A DNA stretch of 64,000 nt from Pictodentalium vernedei (GCA_031216915.1 CM062297.1:828532786-828596785); one strand, 5' to 3'; shown: positions 32,600 through 44,432, counted from the first letter of the stretch. Notes: generated by a model not told the origin, from the sequence alone. Numbers and translations are program-made.

Positions 32600-32806
32600 A
32601 TCCAATTTACATAATGTTTGAAAGGTAAGTATTCGAAGGGCGCTAAGACCAGCATTCAGCTGGTCTTAGCGCACTTCGAATACTTCCCTTTCAAACATTC
32701 TGAAAATTGGATGAATAAAGCTGTTCATTAATAACCATGAGTTTTGACATTTTCAAACAGCAAAGTCAAAACTCGTGGTTATTAATGAACAGCTTTTCCC
32801 ACAATG
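32600..32806. repeat. two adjoining hairpins
   Basis: The first (32,600-32,726): tgtttgaaaggtaagtattc and complement around gaccagcattcagctggtc. The second (32,721-32,799): agctgttcattaataaccat and complement around ttttgacattttcaaacagcaa. They overlap by a few bases at ataaagctg. Confidence 0.7.
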
Positions 32807-33841
32807 CTCAGCGTAATCAAAGTTTAGACGGGCATTATTGCAAAAATATACGTCTATACTTATATAAATATATTGATTCCTAAATCAGTGTATTTTTCGT
32901 CATCACTTGTGAGCTAAATTTCTGTGTCCATGTAAAAAATTAGAACTCCTCTATGTACTGACAGCTACATTTAAACGCTGACAGGCACAATTTCTTCGCT
33001 TGCTGGGGATTGGTTCATATTTTTGATAGAGTTGGGCACATAATATCTCAACGATAAAAAAATATCATTTTGTAAAAGAGAGAATAAAGTTATGAAGAGG
33101 TTTGTCTCGTGTTTAATCACGCCGAGAATTTATACTGTTAGTGCATTCCAGCATCTAGGATGCAACTGATTTCATATCTCGTGATTGGTCTAAATCTATT
33201 TGTCAAGGCGATACCGCAGATGCGTTGTTAGCGACTAAGAATGAACATCTGACTTTTTTTTTTATCTCTTTGAGCATTCGACTCGGCAGACCCCTTTAGA
33301 CAATTTAGCATAGTTAATGATCATGTTTTTATGATATTAAAATGTGATTCATTGAATCAGGCAGACAGACCAGGAGATTTTTAAACCCGCAGCAAGAGGC
33401 TGAATAATTATATGATGCCTCCCAATTTTTTTCAATTGTCACCATTGGTTGAAGAAAGGCAAAAGCTCACAGCGCGTGATGAAGCATGTCTCAAAGCAAC
33501 GTATACATTTGGTTTCACGCCCCTAACGTGTTTTGTTCTTAAATGCTAATAATTGTCGTTTACTTATTACTATACTGCTGTGTACAGAGTTCCTCTACCC
33601 GTGCGAGTATCAGCTTCGATGTTACCTTATATGTGGCACTTTACGGTCATTTTACAAACAAGGAAGCAGTTCCTGTCGTTGATGGGAATATACCATTCTA
33701 TAAAACTTTCGTTGAAGTTGTTCGACCCCATTCCCGACTCCCAACGGAAATCCGCAGTAAATGATCTCGGAATTTTCATGCAAATACAGACTCTTTCCCG
33801 ATGGTCAACTCGAGAATGCTTATCAGTTACAAGTTATTATG
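32807..33841. other. 1 kb of intron without a supported gene
   Basis: The plus-strand frame starting at 33,543 begins with a hydrophobic stretch but has no family resemblance. It runs into the duplicated cassette and is not annotated. Confidence 0.4.
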
Positions 33842-34461
33842 ATTTATTACTTTCCAAAGTGTGATTTACTGGGATTTCCCGGTTTGATTATAAACGATAA
33901 CTTAACAAGTGAATTATACAATCAACAATTAGGTCATGTATCCGTGCAAGCAAACGAAGACGGTTTGCCGTGGGTGTAATGGGGACTCATTGTTTTTTGT
34001 TTTTTAACCCTTTAACTCAGTTGAAAAGCATACGAAACTTGCAAAAAACAATTCTTGAATAACTATTATTTTCATTTTTTGTCTCAAAAACATAGGTTAT
34101 GACCCCTCATTGGAACGAGCGCGACGAGCTCGTTCCAAGGAGGGGCCATAACCTATGTTTTAGAGACAAAAAAATGAAAAAATAATGAAAATTAATTGGC
34201 GATTTTTGAGAATAGCGCTGGCCGGTTTTGGCCGTTACGTTAGGTAAATGGTTAAATAATATAATTATCGTTAATTATGAAAAGTAATAAACAGAGTAAT
34301 CGCTTGACTGGGCTGGTTACGTGAAATAATGAAATAATTCATTCGAGGCGAGGGACTATATTGTAAAACACTCGTGCGCATTCGCGCACTTGTGTTTGTA
34401 CAACGCTCCCACCTCTCATGAATTATTTCACGTAACCAGTCCAGTCAAGCGATTACTCTCT
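33842..34461. repeat. cassette, inverted partner of 8,650-9,254
   Basis: Order: tail block (33,842-34,003), TTAA foldback element (34,004-34,255), linker aattatgaaaagtaataaac, foldback block with gagtaatcgcttgactgg and complement (34,290-34,461). See the partner entry. Confidence 0.8.
34004..34255. mobile_element. TTAA foldback MITE, variant Y/X
   Basis: Left end ttaaccctttaactcagttg with cgaaacttgc (diverged type Y), right end type X (gccgttacgttaggtaaatg gttaa). Long arms around gaacgagcgcgacgagctcg. Confidence 0.85.
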
Positions 34462-34838
34462 TTTTCTGGAATCAAACTCTCAAGCCATCAGTCAAATTCG
34501 TTAAGAGATCTGACGCTGTTTTGTCCTGGAACCATTCTAGCCCTAAAATAGTCAATCGCATACTTTTTGAAATTATCGGCTGGGATTTTTCAGTTGGTCA
34601 GAAAAGCGAACCTGAGCGGTTCGCCGCTCCGACCAAGTGAAATAATCCATCCGACTGAGTCTACCAATACCATAAACATTCATTTTCTTTGGAACAACAC
34701 AAGACATTTTTTTTTCGAGACTTGATTTGAATCAGTCTTTGATTAGACGTGTTTGTTTACTAAATATTATGAATGAAAACTCGCCACAGCTGTAGTTTGT
34801 GGTTGCACCGCGTAGTTCCACTAAACGAGTTAATACAT

Positions 34839-35086
34839 TACAGCCGCAGTGGACTGGTAACTTTCCACGGATGGGCAATATATTCATGGACGCAATAATA
34901 TTAGATTCCAAACTCTATAATTAGAGGAATAATCAACAACAATTTAATTAACGAAGCACCGAGTACAACCCGGCGCTTCATTAATTAAAATTTTGCTGAC
35001 GATTATTTTTATTACCTGGTAAACGCAAGCGTGGACTTCACAGCCCACGTGTGGATTGCGACCAATCCGCGACGACTATACTGTAC
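34839..35086. mobile_element. CAGT-ended foldback MITE, copy 3
   Basis: The left end has lost its first bases (ttacagccgcagtgg). The core aatttaattaacgaagcacc and its complement lies at 34,950-34,990. The right end is cgactatactgta. Confidence 0.75.
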
Positions 35087-35645
35087 CTTGACGTTTTTAA
35101 GGTGCATTAAACACTTATTGATCGGAATCTCTCCAACGTAAATAATGTAAATAAACTTCGTATTTACTGTAGTAAATAATCATTAAGAATATCTCATATG
35201 CTAAACTGGTCAGCATTTGAAGCAGTGGTTTGGGAGAAAATGACTTCCCCCCTGTTGTGCTCGTTACGAAACAGTATTAGATTCTGAAGGCCCAATGTAA
35301 CCCCATAATACGAGCTGTTTCAAGCAATCTTGTTAATCACCCACACTCAGACTTTATAAGTCAAACATGAAAGCATTTACGCAAGGGCTTGGGACCAAAA
35401 AAATGTTCCCCATTACCCACGATATTAAAACCTCGTAGACCTCGTGAAACCCAAAATATAACATCAGGTGCTTGTTTTAAGCAATCCTGTAATCACCCCT
35501 ATAAGAATGACTAACATGAAATCAATTGGAACAGTAATTTGTGATTTTCTAATCTTCGCCACAATACCTACAGTGTTAAAAACTAGAGGTCTAAATGTGA
35601 CCCATGGCGATAAGTTTAAACAATCTTGGGAAGCAACCTCGCATT
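35087..35645. other. no gene seen
   Basis: Intron DNA with no supported feature. Confidence 0.4.
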
Positions 35646-38216
35646 CTGTATCTGTATCTGTATGGCTACGTCACAACATCCCTTGAGGGCTTTATTGTGA
35701 CGGGAGAGAGAGCGTCCTCAAGATGGTTGTAGGTGGTAACTGGACAGCGCGGATTTGAAAGCTTCCGGCGTGGTTTTATGGACTACGCTGTCCTCCAGTT
35801 GGTTCCAGTCAACAGCTGTTCACACAAAAAAGGAGCGTCTATACTGTTCTGACTTAATTGTTGTAATTACCATTGGTTTGTAGTTGTTTCAAGCTGCTGT
35901 TATCACAATGTTCTTTGAAATGCAGTCATCAATGTTTTTAGCTCTAATATGTCGTTTTTGTTGTTTTACATATTCATCCGGTTTTATTGCCGGTATCCGC
36001 CCCTCGACCACTTTGTAGAAGAAGATGAAGTGATTTATAAATCTTGCGCCCCGTCTTTGTATTTTTTCTAGTTTGGATATTTCTTTTGTGTACGGATCCC
36101 AGATGATGGCTCCGTGTTCCATGATCGAACGAACGAGGGCAATGTAGGTTGTTTTTCGACATTCTCTATGACAATGCTGAAGGTTTCTGCGGAGGAACCC
36201 TAGGGTGGAATTGACTTTTTGCTGATTTTGTTTATATGTTCTCTCCATTTAAAGTCTTCTGATATTTGCACTCCCTGATATGGGTTTGATGGTAATTGTT
36301 TAAGAATGTGGCCATTTAATGAGTAAAAGTGATGGCTTTCCTTAGGATGTAGCATTTTTTGGCGTTAAATCGCATAACCCAATTTGTTGCCCATGTTTCC
36401 AGACATTCTAGGTCTTTGTGTAGGATGGAATAGTCGCTTTCGGTGTTGATTGTGCGATATAGTAGACAGTCGTCTGCAAACTGATGATTTTTACCGAGTT
36501 AGGAATGTCGTTTATATGGCATAGGAAAAGCAACGGTCCCTTGTGGTACTCCTGACCCCACTTCTGCTTCGTTCGACAGTTCCCCTTCCAGAGCTATTCG
36601 CATTTTTCTTTAAGTTAGGATTGTTTTGAGCCATGCTAGTAGAGGGCCTCTGATGGCATATTGCTCTAGTTTGTGGGGGAGTCTAGCATGCGGAACTGTG
36701 TCGAATGCTTTGGAGAAGTCGAGGATGGCTACGTCCACTTGTATTCCTTGATCAAAGGATTGTAGCATATCATGGATGGTGACCAATAGTTGTGTTTCAC
36801 AAGAATACCCAGATCTAAACCCATGATTCAGTGATGTTAATACTTTGTGTTTATCTAGGTGACTGTGTTCCAGTAGTTTATATGGTACAGATGTCAAGGA
36901 GACTGATCTGTAGTTTTCTGCCGTATGTTTGTCTCCTTTTTTGAAGATGCAGGAGATATTGGCATTCAACAAATATCTGGGTAGTTTACCAGGGTCTACT
37001 GAATATTGGAATATGGTTGACATTGCTGAAGCTATATCGTCGCCTGAGTGCTAGAATGTCCTATGTCCCATAGGGACATAGGACATTCTAGCACTCAGGC
37101 GACGATATGTACTGCACAATCTTTTAGCGCTCTGTTGGGTATGTTGTCTGGACCAGAGGCTTTTGCTAGATTTATATTTCGTAGAAGTTTAGCTACTCCG
37201 TCTTGCCTAATTTTGATGTTTGGTATACTCTGTTTGATTTTTAGATGGGTGCTTGGCATACTATCTACTTTATCTCTCGTGAAGACAAATGAGAATTGTT
37301 TTATCAAAATTAGTGCTTTACTGTTGTTAACTAGCTGGCCGTTTCTTTTGAGTGGTGTTACCCCTATGTTGTGTTGTTTTCTTGATTTGACGCATTTCCA
37401 AAAAGGTTTGGTGTTGTTATATTCACATCCTCAAGTATGGCGAAGTTGATGTAATTACGTCCAGCTTTATTTATTTGTCTTTTGCACTCTTTTTGGAAGT
37501 GTCTATAGTTCCCCCATTTATTTGTGTTTTTTTGCTTGGTTGTATAGATTTTGTTTCTTCTTGATCATTTTCTTTATCTTGTGGTTGAACCATGGGGGTC
37601 TTTTATTAGATTTGATGTTTTTTTGTTGGGATGCTGTTATCTAAACTTTTGAGTCATTTCTCTTTAAAAGGTGGTCCAAAATGTGTCGATGTTCTGGTTT
37701 TCTTCGTTTAGGCTATGTATTTCTTCTGATAGTTGGTTGAGGTCAGTGTTGACTTGGTCCCAGTTGACCTTGGACCATACGTAATATTTCCTTGGAGTAG
37801 TTTTTTGATAGTGAGGTTTGGTGTCAAAATCTGTGATGATGATTGCGTGGTCTGATATGCCGGGTATGTTTGTCGTTGACTTGACTACACTTGGGTTGGA
37901 TGTGAAAACAAGATCTAGCAAGTTCTTTTCCCTTGTCGGTTCTTCGTGAAGTTGAGTGAGTCCAGCTGAAGATGTTATTTCTATTAAAGATCTTTGTACC
38001 TCTTTATCACAAGCATTTTGCTTAAGTGATAGTGTCCCATTTTATGTCTGGACAGTTGACGTCTCCTGCTAATATTATGTTCTGGTTGTTGTTGGCCCAT
38101 TATTAATTTTAGAGATTTTTCTAGTTCATCTACATCCTTCGTCTTCCTTTTTGGCATGTAGTAGGAACCTATCAGGAGGTCTCTGGTGTCTTTTAGTTTA
38201 ATCTTAACCATTCACA
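35646..38216 (-). pseudogene. non-LTR retrotransposon, CR1/Jockey-like, 5'-truncated and frameshifted
   Basis: Read on the minus strand. Endonuclease part (38,211-37,900): DLLIGSYYMP, then in another frame ILAGDVNCPDIKWD (canonical GDxN box), then NLLDLVFTSNPSV and ISDHAII (SDH box). Reverse transcriptase: LLRNINLAKASGPDNIPNRA (37,250-37,100), a hairpin insertion, then NANISCIFKKGDKHTAENYR, SVSLTSVPYKLLE, GFRSGYSCETQLL, ILDFSKAFDTVPHARL (first catalytic aspartate), VPQGT, HQFADDCLLYR (FADD box near 36,480), GFLRRNL and IIWDPYT at the C-terminus. The 3' end at 35,646 carries three ACAGAT-type units on the minus strand, a CR1/Jockey-like microsatellite tail. Frameshifts and stops make it non-functional. 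It lies antisense in the first chitinase intron. Confidence 0.9.
37037..37105. mobile_element. 69-bp hairpin element inside the reverse transcriptase
   Basis: Two exactly complementary 33-base arms (tcgtcgcctgagtgctagaa and continuing) with a 3-base loop, ATA. TA stands at 37,035-37,036 and 37,106-37,107. Removing the element plus one TA joins the reverse transcriptase reading frame as ALKDCAVH-IASAMSTIFQ, which matches the expected spacing for this domain. That supports TA target duplication. Confidence 0.9.
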
Positions 38217-38370
38217 AACATTCAGCTAAATGATTAATTTTTTCACATTTTGCCTCGAATCCGTAGCTTAAAAAACCACCATGAACGAGTTCGACAGGCT
38301 GGTTCCAGTGAGGGGTCACAAGCTTTGTTTTCGGGGCAAAAATGAAAAAAGATTAGCTAACGAAACTTAA
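38217..38370. repeat. relic of a TTAA foldback MITE
   Basis: gaacgagttcgacaggctgg, tgaggggtcacaag and ggggcaaaaatgaaaa are a degraded right arm and core. The ends are gone. It adjoins the 5' end of the retrotransposon fragment. Confidence 0.5.
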
Positions 38371-39162
38371 AAAAACGGAGAAGATTAAATTATTTCCACT
38401 CCATAAAATAACTCATTCACAATGTTACAACGTCACGTTGAATTCTGACGTCACGTGTTTATTAAACGTGTTGCTGACGTGTTAAAATCTTGATGTTTTA
38501 ATGGTGAATTAAATACTTATTGACTGGATTATCTATAGCCAGAGCACAACAGAACATGTATATTTTTTGTAAGTGAAGGGACGGACGTCACATCACATTA
38601 GCGATCGTCTGCTCGCAAATTTCCACAAAAAGTGAGGAAACAAACAATCCCAAAACAATGTCAAGCTTAGCAAAGAATAGTCTTTTCGCCAAGAGTAATA
38701 TAAATGTTTTCAATTATGAAAGAGGTGGTGAGAGTTTTCCAGGCATTACAATATTTACACGATGTGCAACTAAGAGTAGAGTTTCAGTTTATTACTTGAA
38801 ATAATGATGGTAATAGAGATATATTCAATATCATGCAAGCACTAAGAAGCTGGTAACAAGACTTGAATGATCGATAATCTCGGGATGGTGTGTCATTACA
38901 TCGTTTTAATTAACTTTTGACTTCGGAGATGCAGGAGTTTGACGTCAAAGGTGATGAAGAATTTGCCAGCAGCTCTCGTAAAGTAGTAAACAAAACGAAA
39001 TGATTAGCACCATCATTCTGCGTCACAACTAAAATCCACCTTAGTATGTGACGCATTGACGCATGTCTTATTTTCAGTTTTCCGAGAAGCAGTCGTGTCG
39101 GCTCAGTTCATTTTTACCGTCGGCAGCCCTTTTCTCAACACAAAACACACATGTCCTGTAGT
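38371..39162. other. no gene seen
   Basis: Intron DNA with no supported feature. Confidence 0.4.
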
Positions 39163-39413
39163 TACAGTGCAGACGCCGTGGACTGGTCACTTTCCACGGG
39201 CGGGCAATATTTCCACGGACGCAATAATATTAGATTCCAGACAGTAAATTACAGGAATAATCATCAAAAATTTAATTAATGAAGCACCGGATACAACCCG
39301 GTGCTTCATTAATTAAAATTTTGTTGTTGATGATTTTTGTCACCTGGTAAACGCATGCGTGGACATCACTGCCTACGCGTGGATTACGACCAGCCCACGG
39401 CGACTGTACTGTA
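39163..39413. mobile_element. CAGT-ended foldback MITE, copy 4, complete
   Basis: TA, then CAGTGCAGACGCCGTGG at the left; ccacggcgactgtactg, then TA at the right. Nested arms: ttccacgggcgggcaatat, then aaatttaattaatgaagcac around cggatacaacccg. The best reference copy for this family. Confidence 0.85.
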
Positions 39414-39600
39414 GCATATAATGTAATATAAAACAAAGCTTCAGATAAAATTTTGGTACAAAGAGAACAGCCCCATCAATTTTTTTAGCAGTGCGTACTT
39501 TACCACTAAGGCGGGAAAATGGTTTCCTTCAGGTTGCATGAGGTAGAAAATATGGTCGGTGGGCCAGTCGGTCGGCCGGTCGGTCTGTCGGCCGGTCACG
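39414..39600. repeat. repeat shared with 18,623-18,795
   Basis: Directly follows the CAGT-ended element in both places (gcatataatgtaatataaaa and on to atggtcggtgggccagtcgg). It ends in cggtc-type short tandem units (39,566-39,600). Confidence 0.75.
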
Positions 39601-39659
39601 GTCAGTCGAGATTTTTTTTTCTCTGTTGTTGTTGATATTTTTATTTTCTCATACAGTCG

Positions 39660-39902
39660 CTTGACCTTGTGCCCAACGCAGCGACCAAAACCTGCCACCG
39701 ATATTTACAAAAGTCGCCATTCACATTGTGCTGCCTTTTCAACTGTTATCTCAAAACATAGCTTATGACCACTCATTGGAACGAGCTCACTTAGCTCGCT
39801 CCAATGAGGTGTCATAAGCTATATTTTTGAGGTCAAAATGAAAATGTTTAGTTATTCAATTTTGTTGTGTTGTCTGCTATTTTGGTAAGGTGGAGGGTTG
39901 AA
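39660..39902. mobile_element. TTAA foldback MITE, variant X/Y, diverged ends
   Basis: ttgtgcccaacgcagcgacc at the left, and tttggtaaggtggagggttg at the right. The core is tggaacgagctcacttagct cgctcca. The terminal TTAA motifs are mutated. Confidence 0.7.
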
Positions 39903-40369
39903 ATATATGGCCTATTTTCGCGGTCCATTTGCAATCCGATTCATACGTATTTTCAAATACCATGATAATGTAGATACAATTTTTGTTAAGTGCCTATAAA
40001 AAGATAAGGGCATGAAACTTATGCTCAATTGGGAAAACTGAACCATTTAATTTTTTTCCTCTGCCCAAGAAACTTCTGCAAAATATATTCTAAAACTTTT
40101 GGTGTTTTTCACCAATGATTTTATCAGGTTAATATCTTTCGTAAGCTTACTGTAACAAACCAAGTCATTGCTGAAGTCCAGCGTTTAATTTGATAACATA
40201 TTACAATGCTCAATAAAATGGGGAAAAAGATCTAAAAAGTCCCCCACCCCATTATTTTGTTTTTCCCAATAGTTACTAGTTTAGGTAATTGGCTTGTAAT
40301 ATATAAATATAATATAATAATGGTTTGTAATATATTTATCAAAGAATATCTTCATCATACCTTTTACTT
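39903..40369. other. no gene seen
   Basis: AT-rich intron DNA. Confidence 0.4.
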
Positions 40370-40743
40370 ATTCATTTATTTATTTATTGGTGTTTAAAGT
40401 CACATACGTATGCACAATGGCTAATCATGACCGTGACAGTTTTACTGGTGGAGGAAGCCGGAGTACCCAGAGAGAACCACCGAGCATCAACCAGAAGCTG
40501 TCAGCTCCTCAACATTCTAACTCTGTTCAAGCTCCGATCAAGCAGGTTTACAGCGGTTGAAGACATGTGCTCCATCGACGTGCAGTACAACTTAGTACAT
40601 GGCGTCATCGTGCCCCCATGTAGGCAACCGGGATAAAGTGCCCCTTGCCCAAGGACACAACGCGGGTCATCCCGGACGAGGATCGAACTCGGGACCTCTA
40701 CAATAGAAGTCCAGCAGTCTACCACTCAGCCACCGCGCCCCCA
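40370..40743 (-). repeat. tRNA-headed SINE
   Basis: The minus strand starts at 40,743 with gggggcgcggtggctgagtgg (A-box-like), then a B box gttcgatcctcg. The body has gcgttgtgtccttgggcaag and gtactgcacgtcgatgg, and the tail is AATA units at 40,370-40,392. Full length. Confidence 0.8.
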
Positions 40744-40841
40744 CCCTTTACTTAACTGATCTGTAATGAGTAACAATAATAATTTAAACTGTGGTTCTAC
40801 AGGGCTGTAGGGCTGCAGCATATGATGTGTTTGTTTTCACC

Positions 40842-40864
40842 AGAAAAAAAAAAAAAAAAAAAAA
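40842..40864. repeat. poly-A run
   Basis: A run of A of more than 20 bases just before the duplicated segment at 40,865. Confidence 0.9.
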
Positions 40865-41474
40865 TTATCATATGACTCGTCCGTTTTGTTCACTTTAAAA
40901 CATTTGATATTTTGTTTTCATATTAATCAGTGATAAATAAAGCCTTCCTTCAGTTTCATTGTCAATTTCAAAACTAGACAATTTGATTGGCAGAACAAAA
41001 TACAACTGGGCCACAGTTTCATAATTTGCATACTTAGAGTTGGGAGCTTTCATTGGTCAATTTCAAAACTGAACAATTTGATTGGCTAAACAAAATACAA
41101 CTGTGTCACATTTGCATAATTTCAGAAGGGAGAATTTACGTTATCTGTCCTATTTAGGGTGGGTTATATATTGTATTAATCTTTTACCTACAAGAAAAAC
41201 GCCATTCATTTTGTTTATATTTTCACTTTTTGCTTCCAAAACATAGATTATGACCCCTCATTGGAACGAGCTCGACGAGCTCGTTCCAATGAGGGGTCAT
41301 AACCTGTGTTTTGGAAGAAAAAATGAAAATTTTTAGTTATACGAGGATGTTTTTTCCAAGTGCCGTCTGCAACTCAAGTTAGGTCATGGGTTAAAAAGTC
41401 ATACAAAGTGGCTAATTTGTGTGTGTGTGTGTCATATGATAAATAGAATATGAAATGAGTGTTTTACTCACATA
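40865..41474. repeat. about 600-bp repeat, direct partner at 45,818-46,431
   Basis: Starts ttatcatatgactcgtccg and ends around gtcatatgataaa-type sequence plus tatgaaatgagtg. The first and last 13 bases before aatagaa are inverted (ttatcatatgac and gtcatatgat), so it may itself be a transposable unit. It contains three similar caatttcaaaactaga and gattggc blocks and one TTAA foldback element. Confidence 0.8.
41176..41394. mobile_element. TTAA foldback MITE, short-ended variant
   Basis: TTAATCTTTTACCTAC at the left and gttaggtcatgggttaa at the right. Arms with ccaaaacatagattatgacc and complement around gaacgagctcgacgagctcg. Confidence 0.8.
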
Positions 41475-41929
41475 TTTGGTAAATTCCTAGTTGTTTTTAT
41501 GTAAAATATTGCTGCATAAAATTTCGATTTTCTGACATTAGTGTTCAGTGGGTTAACGCCTATGTGGATGTAATGTTGGGTTCTACACGTAATGTGAAAC
41601 GTAGACTGAAAATAGAAGCTATCTACATTTCAAACTAAGAAATTCCCGACTAACAGAAGTCAATTTCCTTGTGATTGCCGAATTGTCGATTAGGGGTTGA
41701 AATGGTTGAACCAAATTACAGAATGTCGAGGCTTAGCTTTATAAAAAAATACAGGGTGGCACAAAACTCTCTCCTGGGAGCTGCGTTGGCAAGCAAATTG
41801 CTTTCCCGAACTATTCGTCATTGTGTTACTTCACAAACATCCTGTAAATGCCTAGTAGATGGTGTCTGTTCTCTGAGGAATGCACTCAACCCATTCAATG
41901 CCAGTAAACTGCTGTTTAATCTGTGTTCG
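41475..41929. other. no gene seen
   Basis: No supported feature. Confidence 0.35.
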
Positions 41930-41944
41930 TTTTTTACAAATCCA

Positions 41945-42026
41945 TCTACCCCAGTATGGGCCAATTGAGCAAGACGTTCTTGGCGCAGAACTTCTTTCTC
42001 AATTGGTCAATACTGGGATACAGGGG
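41945..42026. repeat. short imperfect palindrome
   Basis: ccccagtatgggccaattga and tcaattggtcaatactggg pair with a loop of about 30 bases. Confidence 0.55.
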
Positions 42027-42305
42027 TCTGTAGAAATTAAAACAATTTTCCTCGTGAAGATACTGTCGTATGCAAAACTGAAACAATATCATTACAGATA
42101 CTACAACAATTAGGCACCACAAAGTAGATCTTCTGTTTCTCAGGCCATTTTCTTTGGTAAAATTGCATGTGTGGTTTTTTAAAAAAAAAATAAATATTTT
42201 TGTAATTATTTCTTTGCCATCAAAAGTTCTTGATCTTGGTTTGCTTTTATGTTTTAGGCCGCATATCTGCAGAATAGCATGGGGTGGAGTGGAGGGTGTA
42301 TTTCG

Positions 42306-42377
42306 TCCCTTGAATGCAAGAAGGCTTTGCAATGCTAAAGCATTGCAAAGCCTTATTGCACTCAAGGGACAAATTTA
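42306..42377. repeat. 72-bp hairpin
   Basis: ttcgtcccttgaatgcaag, aaggctttgcaatgctaaag and the complement gcattgcaaagcctt, gcactcaagggacaaa. Near-perfect, with almost no loop. Its end motif gtcccttga recalls the 70-bp hairpins, but the sequence is different. Confidence 0.7.
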
Positions 42378-42964
42378 TCAATTTTAATAACTTGGGTAAT
42401 TTTTTTTTTTTTTTAAAGTTTGCATTGGATATAAAAAGAGAGCATGCGGCAGCCAAAATGACCATGCGAGAGGGCTTGAGAAATAAGATTTTCAACTCTT
42501 TTAGGCTTTATTAACATGATTTTTGGAGGTCTCTGCGGTTTATTGATGACTCAACAGGAGTGATAAATAACATGACACGCCCCGGACTGATCAAACATAG
42601 TAAATGTACTTTTTGAGGGCTCCTGGTCAAAATCAGGCTTAATGCCACTTCTGTTTTCCCTTCGCGAAGGGAGATATCGTCGATGTTAAAAATGACTTAA
42701 ACTTGGTGCACAAAAAACCCACTTAGTGGGATTAAAATTGCGCGAGCGATAGGCGCGCAAAAATATTGCCTGTGTCAGATAGTCCCATAGCCCCAACGCT
42801 ATATAAATCGATTCTTGACCTTGTAGGGGTTAACCTGGGGTACTATGAGAAGTTGCTGGGAGGGTACCAACGTTGTGTATTTTTCTTATTTGGGGGCCGA
42901 CTCCCAAATTGGTCATCTACTGCTGTCCTCACGTGTGAATTCCTCTATTATTGTGGAAACTCGT
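42378..42964. other. no gene seen
   Basis: Contains the small inverted pair cccttcgcgaaggg (42,658-42,671). Otherwise nothing supported. Confidence 0.4.
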
Positions 42965-43210
42965 GGGGGCACGGTGGCGCTGTGTACTAAGGCGTACTGC
43001 ATGTCGATGGAGCACTTGTCTTCAACCAGTGCTAACCCTGCATGTGTGGAGTTAGTACTCTATGATGTCTGGCAATTGTTCGCCGTTGCTCGGTGGTTCT
43101 CCCCGGATACTCTGGCTACCTCAACCCGTAAAACTGTCCGACACGAAGAGGCCCTGGCTGTGGAAAGTGTCGTTAAATCCACATAAATAAATAACATTAA
43201 ATAAATAAAT
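42965..43210 (+). repeat. SINE, 5'-truncated
   Basis: ggcacggtggcgctgtgtac, then ggcgtactgcatgtcgatgg, then ttgttcgccgttgctcggtg, then aaagtgtcgttaaatcc and an AATA-type tail. It lacks the tRNA head. Confidence 0.8.
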
Positions 43211-43525
43211 TGTGGAAATGCCATTTTTCAAAAGTCGCATTATAAAGAAGCATAATTTGCTAGGTCTGATTCACAGAACAATACCACAAACAATAAAAAT
43301 AGTGTCGTCGTCGTAAGTTATCTGACTCCTGAACACTATGGGCAATGAAACGAGTCAAATAATATCAAACACCTCAGATGTGCAAGCCGTTTGATTCGTG
43401 AACTTTTTGCTTTGGGGAAAACATCCCTCACATTTTAAAAGCAATATAGCTAAGATCGATTGCTCTCGTATGCGGTGCCTTTAACATGACCCAAATTAAG
43501 CATTTACCCTATACGCCGCGGCCAT

Positions 43526-43903
43526 ATTTATTTATTTATTTATTGGTGTTTAAGGTCACATACTTATGCACAATGGCTAATCGTGACCGTGACAGTTTTA
43601 CAGGTGGAGGAAGCCGGAGTACCCGGAGAGAACCACCGAGCAACGACGAGCAGCTGTCAGCTCTCCAATATCGTAACTCTGAACTCTGCACCGCAGCACA
43701 GGCAGGGTTAGATTGGTTGAAGACATGCGTACCATCGACGTGCAGTACGCCTCAGTACACAGCGTCATCGTGCCCCCATGTAGGCAATCGAGGTGAAGTG
43801 TCTTGCCCAAGGACACAACGCGGTTGTCGCAGGTGGGATTCGAACCGAGGACCTCTCGGCTTGCAGCCTGCACCTCTACCAACTGAGCTACCGCGCCCCC
43901 ACG
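43526..43903 (-). repeat. tRNA-headed SINE, full length
   Basis: The minus strand starts at 43,903 with gggggcgcggtagctcagtt ggtag, B box ggttcgaatcccacc (43,836-43,850), then the common body and an AATA tail at 43,526-43,546. Nearly identical by eye to the copy at 51,597, so both are recent. The 207-codon open frame here is a SINE translation. Confidence 0.9.
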
Positions 43904-44364
43904 CCGCGGCCATAACCTGCGAGCCCTTTCCAACAGTGTATTATATAACAACATCTCATCGGCTCAATGCGAAACTTTCATGGCATAAGCTGCAGTTCTA
44001 TGTTGTTCGTCTTTGCACAACACTGGACATCATGGCAATATTACTTTACCTTCCTCTTATTAAAAAAATCAGCAACCGGGTTATCCGAGAAAAAAAAAAC
44101 AAAAAATGAGAACCCATTTTCAAGTTGTCTCAGTTGCTGGTTTATGCAGCCCTGGAAAAGAAAACAAGTAGCACTAGTAAGTATTCAGCTCATGGACCAC
44201 CAGTGGTGCATCTGTCGGTCCTTGAGCTACATTTTTGCAAGTGCTTCTTGATCCTTTTCTACAAATAATGTCCGGTGGGAATTTCTCCCTTACATTTTTA
44301 AAACTAATCATGTTCAAAAATTACTCGTCATTGGTCTGTGATTCCCTTCGTGATCCCCTACCCT
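43904..44364. other. no gene seen
   Basis: Intron DNA with no supported feature. Confidence 0.4.
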
Positions 44365-44432
44365 TAAGACTCTCCGACACAATATGACCCTGGCTGTTGA
44401 CAGTGTCGTTAACTCACCATAAATAAATAAAT
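44365..44432 (+). repeat. SINE 3' end fragment
   Basis: gactctccgacacaatatga, ccctggctgttgacagtgtc gttaac and AATA units. Confidence 0.65.

Noticed and set aside
33543..33764. a small secreted protein with a hydrophobic N-terminus
   Set aside because: No family resemblance, two overlapping frames, and the 3' end runs into the duplicated cassette.
43486..44109. 207-codon plus-strand ORF and the similar 230-codon minus-strand ORF at 51,447-52,139
   Set aside because: Both are translations through full-length SINE copies in opposite orientation; the repeated peptide (for example GGGSRSTRREPPSN) comes from the SINE body, not from a gene.
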